The notes beneath the pieces are model-generated. The model had not been told where the DNA came from. It worked only from the letters and a program-made list of their open reading frames with translations, and ran no database searches. Shown one piece after another: positions 21,129 to 24,396 of a stretch of DNA of 24,396 nucleotides. Location of the stretch: the NCBI GenBank assembly GCA_937901455.1, contig CALDIA010000003.1, forward strand, positions 1 to 24,396, written 5' to 3'. The stretch is from an uncultured Bacteroidales bacterium. GTDB lineage: Bacteria > Bacteroidota > Bacteroidia > Bacteroidales > WCHB1-69. The position numbers and the translations under genes are program-made. The stretch's first letter is position 1. Every line of letters begins with the position of its first letter.

Positions 21129-21136
21129 CAAAATTA
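21129..21136 (-). promoter_or_regulatory. -7 box for the 96-aa gene
   Basis: TAATTTTG on the minus strand (TAnnTTTG), 26 bp before the ATG at 21103. It is homologous in position to the box at 15546-15553. Confidence 0.5.
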
Positions 21137-21198
21137 CGAAATATCAAAACCTTGCAGAAATCCATCTGTCTCTAATTCTGATACACTTCTGTTACTTT

Positions 21199-21417
21199 TT
21201 AGAGTTCATTTTCAATGGAGTTGGAACACTCCGACAGAAAGTCGTGATGCAGCAATTTTGAAATCCTGATTAGAAGCTTCAAATCAATGCTCTCTTTACT
21301 CAAGATTTTGTACACATTGGTTCGGGTGGTATGTATCGCCATGGCAAACCACGTCACCGTCCTGCCCTGTGCCTTCAACTCGGCTTTGATCATGTTTCCT
21401 ATGTGTAGAGAGTCCAT
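21199..21417 (-). CDS. Small XRE-family helix-turn-helix regulator, copy B
   Basis: A 72-residue paralogue of the regulator at 15616-15831, starting MDSLHIGNMIKAELKAQGRT. The helix-turn-helix is VTWFAMAIHTTRTNVYKILS, followed by IDLKLLIRISKLLHHDF. Differences in the recognition region (Lys26 to Met, Asp31 to Thr) could change operator preference. The C-termini differ (ECSNSIENEL against ECSKTIGVV). Start 21417 was chosen by homology; the open frame extends 23 codons into the leader but has no conserved protein there. The T-run of the leader ends 15 bases before the ATG. Confidence 0.88.
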   Translation of the reverse strand: MDSLHIGNMIKAELKAQGRTVTWFAMAIHTTRTNVYKILSKESIDLKLLIRISKLLHHDFLSECSNSIENEL

Positions 21418-21432
21418 TTGACTTGATTGCAT

Positions 21433-21609
21433 AAAAAAAGCGTGGAACTTATTCCTTGCTTGAACATCAGGGTTTCCACGCCCCACATCTCTAACAAGTT
21501 ATTCCACGCCGTATCGCTACGGCATTCATAACTAATCCTTGAGATGTTTTGTCCTCGAAATGAGGACGTTGTGGAAATTTGATGTTCAAGGATAGCCACA
21601 AACGCTATC
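21433..21609 (-). ncRNA. Structured leader RNA upstream of the XRE gene, copy B
   Basis: The architecture matches copy A. GATAGC/GCTATC is at 21591-21609. The long-range helix is CTTGAACATCA (21459-21469) with TGATGTTCAAG (21580-21590), plus TTTCCAC (21473-21479) with GTGGAAA (21571-21577). Internal hairpins are GTCCTC/GAGGAC (21551-21567) and GCCGTA-GCGA-TACGGC (21508-21523; GNRA loop on the minus strand). The terminator-like pair is GCGTGGAA (21440-21447) with TTCCACGC (21474-21481), and the T-run is at 21433-21439. Two base pairs of the long helix differ from copy A by double, compensating changes (G-C to A-U, U-A to A-U). Confidence 0.7.
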
Positions 21610-21690
21610 TATAATATATATGTGTTTCTACTCTATTAATTTAGATTAGTAAAAAAGTTTTGGTGAATATTTGATTTAAATACACGAAGA

Positions 21691-22614
21691 CTACTTCATA
21701 TTCAATTGCGAATAACTTCCTATACCATTCTGATTTTCAATTATTTTGACACAATTGGTCACATCTATAGTAACTATTGAGGAGTGAAAAACAGACAACA
21801 CTTTCTCCTGTAAATCTTGATTGTTTTCTAATTCAACAATTCTTAATCCTTTGCTCTTCGCCATATTGAATGGTATTGGTCTGCCATGTGTCAAATGATT
21901 TGAGGCTGTCCCCAACCATTCTGCAATATCAGCTGCTTTTTGGGCACCGTTCTTGTCATCTTTAAACATATAAGATTGCAACCATAATGTGACTTTGTCA
22001 ATGGATAACTGAGTTGTGTTTCTACAAATATCTAAAATACCGTGTGGCAGGTTGCGTAATTTACTAATCCAAATTGGTGCTACGTTAGGATTAGCGATTA
22101 CTTCTCTTTTTGCTTGTTCAAACTCGCTCAGTAGAGATTGTGCAGGTGCTGTAAAATACCCGGTTGGAGTGGGAAAAGTGATTTGAGGATCTATGGGGCC
22201 AATGGCTGAGTGTTTGCCCATTATAATTTCATCACATGCACAAGCAATCATAGTGGCCGCAGACATTGCACTGTGAGGAATGATTGCTCTGATATGGCTA
22301 TACTTTGATCTAAGATAATTGACTATTTGTTCTGCGGCCTCAACAGAACCTCCTGGACTATGAATAATGATGTCTAATTTGTCATTTTTAAGACCTTTCA
22401 ATGTTGACATAAAACTTTGAACATCATCCACCACAACCGACACCGCTTGAGATGGCAAATGAACCATCTTATTAGTAGCATATGCTGTAATATAAATTAT
22501 GGTATCACGATGAGTATACTCTGATAACTCACGAATGTACTTTCTTCTAACCTCATCTTGGGCGGCTGTTTTAGCATTGAGGATTTCTTGTTGAATTTCA
22601 TTCCGCGTAGGCAT
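21691..22614 (-). CDS. SDH-type serine protease (SppA/ClpP-crotonase fold)
   Basis: A 307-residue protein of the 'serine dehydrogenase proteinase' (SDH_sah) family. Visible motifs are DIIIHSPGGSVEAAEQIVNY (residues 81-100, oxyanion glycines), PHSAMSAATMIACACDEIIM (113-132, nucleophile Ser118) and GKHSAIGPIDPQ (133-144). These are the three signature blocks of the ClpP/SppA clan. There is no signal peptide or membrane anchor, so it is probably cytoplasmic. The N-terminal 40 residues are helical (QQEILNAKTAAQDEVRRKYI). It overlaps the small upstream gene by 17 bp, forming a two-gene operon. Homologues are scattered on accessory regions; substrates are unknown. Confidence 0.9.
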   Translation of the reverse strand: MPTRNEIQQEILNAKTAAQDEVRRKYIRELSEYTHRDTIIYITAYATNKMVHLPSQAVSVVVDDVQSFMSTLKGLKNDKLDIIIHSPGGSVEAAEQIVNYLRSKYSHIRAIIPHSAMSAATMIACACDEIIMGKHSAIGPIDPQITFPTPTGYFTAPAQSLLSEFEQAKREVIANPNVAPIWISKLRNLPHGILDICRNTTQLSIDKVTLWLQSYMFKDDKNGAQKAADIAEWLGTASNHLTHGRPIPFNMAKSKGLRIVELENNQDLQEKVLSVFHSSIVTIDVTNCVKIIENQNGIGSYSQLNMK

Positions 22615-22786
22615 AAAACGCTCCTTCGTAATTTGTAGTTAGTGAGTAATCTAAAGTTTCTTCATCGTCAAGATAATCTTGCATCATTTTATCCAATTTG
22701 TCAAAATAATCTCGTCCGAATTGTTCTTCGGCGATATCAATGACAGATTGCTTTTCATTTTCTAATATCAAATCGTTATTAATCAT
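22598..22786 (-). CDS. Small acidic protein coupled to the SDH protease, 62 aa
   Basis: The start at 22786 (MINNDLILENEKQSVIDIAE) gives a short acidic helical protein with an aromatic, acidic middle (FGRDYFDKLDKMMQDYLDDE) and end (TNYEGAFYAYAE). The frame stays open upstream of this ATG, into the PFOR terminator, but that part is not protein-like. The last 17 bp overlap the start of the protease gene, so translation is coupled. It could be a regulator, adaptor or substrate of the protease. No family was recognised. Confidence 0.65.
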   Translation of the reverse strand: MINNDLILENEKQSVIDIAEEQFGRDYFDKLDKMMQDYLDDEETLDYSLTTNYEGAFYAYAE

Positions 22787-22840
22787 TTTTTTGAAAGATT
22801 GAAATATTAATATTAACGCAGTAAGACTACCTTTTATTAT

Positions 22841-22880
22841 AAAAAAATGGGGCAACAGGCAAAACCACCCGTTGCCCCAT
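22841..22880 (-). terminator. Intrinsic terminator of the PFOR gene
   Basis: ATGGGGCAAC (22847-22856) pairs with GTTGCCCCAT (22871-22880), a perfect 10-bp stem, and the minus strand then runs into seven T (22841-22847). It lies 20 bp beyond the PFOR stop. Confidence 0.88.
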
Positions 22881-22900
22881 TGAATATCGGGAATCAATCC

Positions 22901-24396
22901 TTATTTCTCTTCGCTCAACTTCTTATACCCCTCGTATCTCAGTTTCGCGAACTGCTCGGTCTTGGCGAACAACTCCTTGGCTTCCTCGGGGAAGGTCTTC
23001 AACAGGCTGTTGTAACGGACCTCGCCCATGATGAAGTCTTGGAACTTGCTCCAGTCGGGTTCCTTGCTGTCCAAGTGGAAACCGTTCTGGCCGGCATCCT
23101 CTTCGGCGGGGTTGAAGCGCCACAGGTGCCAATAACCGCACTCAACGGCCTTGGCCTCCTCATGCTGCGTGCGGCCCATGCCGACCTTGATGCCGTGGTT
23201 GATACAGGGAGCGTAGCAGATGACCAATGACGGTCCCGGATAAGCTTCGGCCTCCTTGATGGCCTTGAAGTACTGTGCTTGGCTGGCGCCCATGGCAACC
23301 TGCGCCACATACACGTAGCCGTAGCTCTTGGCAATCATGCCGAGGTCTTTCTTGCGCACCTTCTTACCGGAAGCGGCAAACTTGGCGACAGCACCGGCAG
23401 GCGTAGCCTTACTGGACTGACCACCCGTGTTGGAATAGACCTCGGTGTCGAGGACAAGGACGTTGACGTCTTCGCCGCTGGCTAATACGTGGTCCAGACC
23501 GCCAAAACCGATGTCGTAAGCCCAACCATCACCGCCGAAGATCCACTGGCTGCGCTTGGCTAAGAAGTCCTTGTTGGCTAACAGCTCGCTCTCCAGCTCA
23601 CAGCCGTGGCAGATGCAGATCTTGCGGCCCGCGGCCTTGGCGTCCTTCGCCTTCTGCAACATTTCGGGCTGCTTGTCGCCAAATATTTCCTTTGCCTTGT
23701 CGGAGCCGAAGAACTCGATGCAGCCGTCAATGTCAAGGATGGCCTTCTCCAAGGCGGCGACGAACTCGTCGGTGGCAACGCTGTTGGCGACAGTGTCGTC
23801 GTAGGTGTCGAGCCATTTCTGGGTGGCCTCGCGCATCCAGTCGAAAGCGGTCACGCCGACCAGCTCCTCGGCTTTCTTGCGCAAGTCGCTGCGCAGCTTG
23901 CGGTAACCGGTGGCCATACCGAGACCGAACTCGGCGTTGTCCTCGAACAGGCTGTTAGCCCAAGCCACACCTCTGCCAGTACGGCAGTTCTTGCAGTACG
24001 GCGTGGCGGGCGCGGAACCGCCGTAGATGGAGGAGCAGCCCGTGGCGTTGGCCACGATCATGCGCTCGCCGAACAGTTGCGTGATGGTCTTGATGTACGG
24101 GGTCTCACCGCATCCGGCACAGGCGCCGCTGAACTCGAACAGGGGCTGTGCGAACTGGCTGTTCTTGATGGTGGCGTACTTGTCGATGAGGTTGTCTTTG
24201 TAGGTCACTTTCTTCTGACCATATTCCCAGTTCTCGGCTTCGCCGAGCTGGCTCTCGAACGGTTTCATCACGAGGGCCTTCTCCTTGGCGGGACAAACAT
24301 CGGCGCAGTTGCCGCAACCGGTGCAGTCCATAGCGGACACCTGCATACGGAAGTGCATGCCTGCCAGCTCCTTCGGGACTTTCACGGTAGCTGTAG
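22901..24396 (-). CDS. nifJ: Pyruvate:ferredoxin (flavodoxin) oxidoreductase, C-terminal part
   Basis: The frame is open to the window edge; 498 codons plus stop of a normally about 1,180-residue enzyme are visible. It oxidises pyruvate with CoA to acetyl-CoA, CO2 and reduced ferredoxin, the main pyruvate route of anaerobic Bacteroidales. CTGCGNCADVCP is the second cluster motif of the ferredoxin domain. CAGCGETPYIK, the Cys in VANATGCSSIYGG and the Cys in VICYAPCINHG are the four ligands of the proximal cluster. FGGDGWAYDIGFGGLDHV with EVYSNTGGQ binds the thiamine diphosphate and magnesium. GTG at 24383-24385 is not the true start, because the frame continues upstream. Codon use is GC-rich, as for a highly expressed gene. 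Its terminator follows at 22841. Confidence 0.97.
   Translation of the reverse strand, partial: TATVKVPKELAGMHFRMQVSAMDCTGCGNCADVCPAKEKALVMKPFESQLGEAENWEYGQKKVTYKDNLIDKYATIKNSQFAQPLFEFSGACAGCGETPYIKTITQLFGERMIVANATGCSSIYGGSAPATPYCKNCRTGRGVAWANSLFEDNAEFGLGMATGYRKLRSDLRKKAEELVGVTAFDWMREATQKWLDTYDDTVANSVATDEFVAALEKAILDIDGCIEFFGSDKAKEIFGDKQPEMLQKAKDAKAAGRKICICHGCELESELLANKDFLAKRSQWIFGGDGWAYDIGFGGLDHVLASGEDVNVLVLDTEVYSNTGGQSSKATPAGAVAKFAASGKKVRKKDLGMIAKSYGYVYVAQVAMGASQAQYFKAIKEAEAYPGPSLVICYAPCINHGIKVGMGRTQHEEAKAVECGYWHLWRFNPAEEDAGQNGFHLDSKEPDWSKFQDFIMGEVRYNSLLKTFPEEAKELFAKTEQFAKLRYEGYKKLSEEK

Larger units (their letters stand above)
21128..21612 (-). repeat. Duplicated leader-XRE module, copy B
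   Basis: This is the counterpart of 15545-16024, in the same orientation, about 5.6 kb away. The XRE coding part is the best conserved, the stems of the leader next, and loops and the 3' flank least, as expected of an old duplication or two independent insertions of the same cassette. Confidence 0.75.

Noticed and set aside
15616..21417. The two XRE units as arms of one composite transposon
   Set aside because: They are in direct orientation about 5.6 kb apart, but the intervening genes form stable operons with their own promoters and terminators. No transposase or target duplication was seen.
1..24396. CRISPR array, rRNA, tRNA or intact insertion sequence
   Set aside because: No regularly spaced repeats, no rRNA or tRNA signatures and no transposase or integrase gene could be identified by reading either strand.

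Overview
The window looks like a chromosomal segment from a member of the Bacteroidales, probably an uncultured, anaerobic gut- or rumen-type organism. The evidence is a dipeptidyl-peptidase of family S46, pyruvate:ferredoxin oxidoreductase, lipoproteins and signal peptides of Bacteroidetes type, a type IX secretion tail remnant, repeated TAnnTTTG promoter boxes, and the absence of Shine-Dalgarno sites. No tRNA, rRNA, CRISPR array or intact transposase was seen.

Layout. 1-2157 (minus): an ECF sigma factor followed by two lipoproteins and a membrane protein that runs off the window, with two copies of a multi-hairpin repeat, one of them inside a signal peptide. 2158-2881: a spacer holding a fragment of a secreted beta-helix protein. 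2882-9815: ordinary housekeeping genes (DPP7, acyltransferase, DgkA, MTA/SAH nucleosidase, flippase, Bcp peroxiredoxin). 9104-14610: a decayed accessory zone. It holds a second ECF sigma operon with two multi-spanning membrane proteins, an AAA/DUF4143 ATPase between palindromic repeats, and at least seven gene remnants (a likely exported-protein fragment, DUF1287, SWIM, polyvalent-protein kinase, T9SS tail, ORF6N, and a rearranged second PFOR). 14622-16809: small accessory genes including a HEPN/MNT toxin-antitoxin pair and an XRE regulator. 16856-20766: a five-gene operon of exported proteins built around a CsgG-family protein and ending in a strong terminator. 20813-22786: a small protein, a second XRE regulator, and a ClpP-class SDH protease preceded by a small overlapping gene. 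22841-24396: the C-terminal part of PFOR and its terminator.

The most interesting signal is a pair of about 175-nt leaders (15847-16021 and 21433-21609, minus) directly upstream of the two XRE genes. Both fold into the same multi-stem structure. A long-range helix shows two compensatory base-pair changes between copies, and loops differ while stems are kept. A terminator-like GCGTGGAA/TTCCACGC hairpin with a T-run competes with the outer stem. This looks like a structured, possibly attenuating, RNA attached to a duplicated XRE module; I cannot assign it to a known family. The second theme is gene debris: 14214-14610 packs three unrelated gene fragments end to end, including pieces of a diverged PFOR whose intact homologue lies at the end of the same window.
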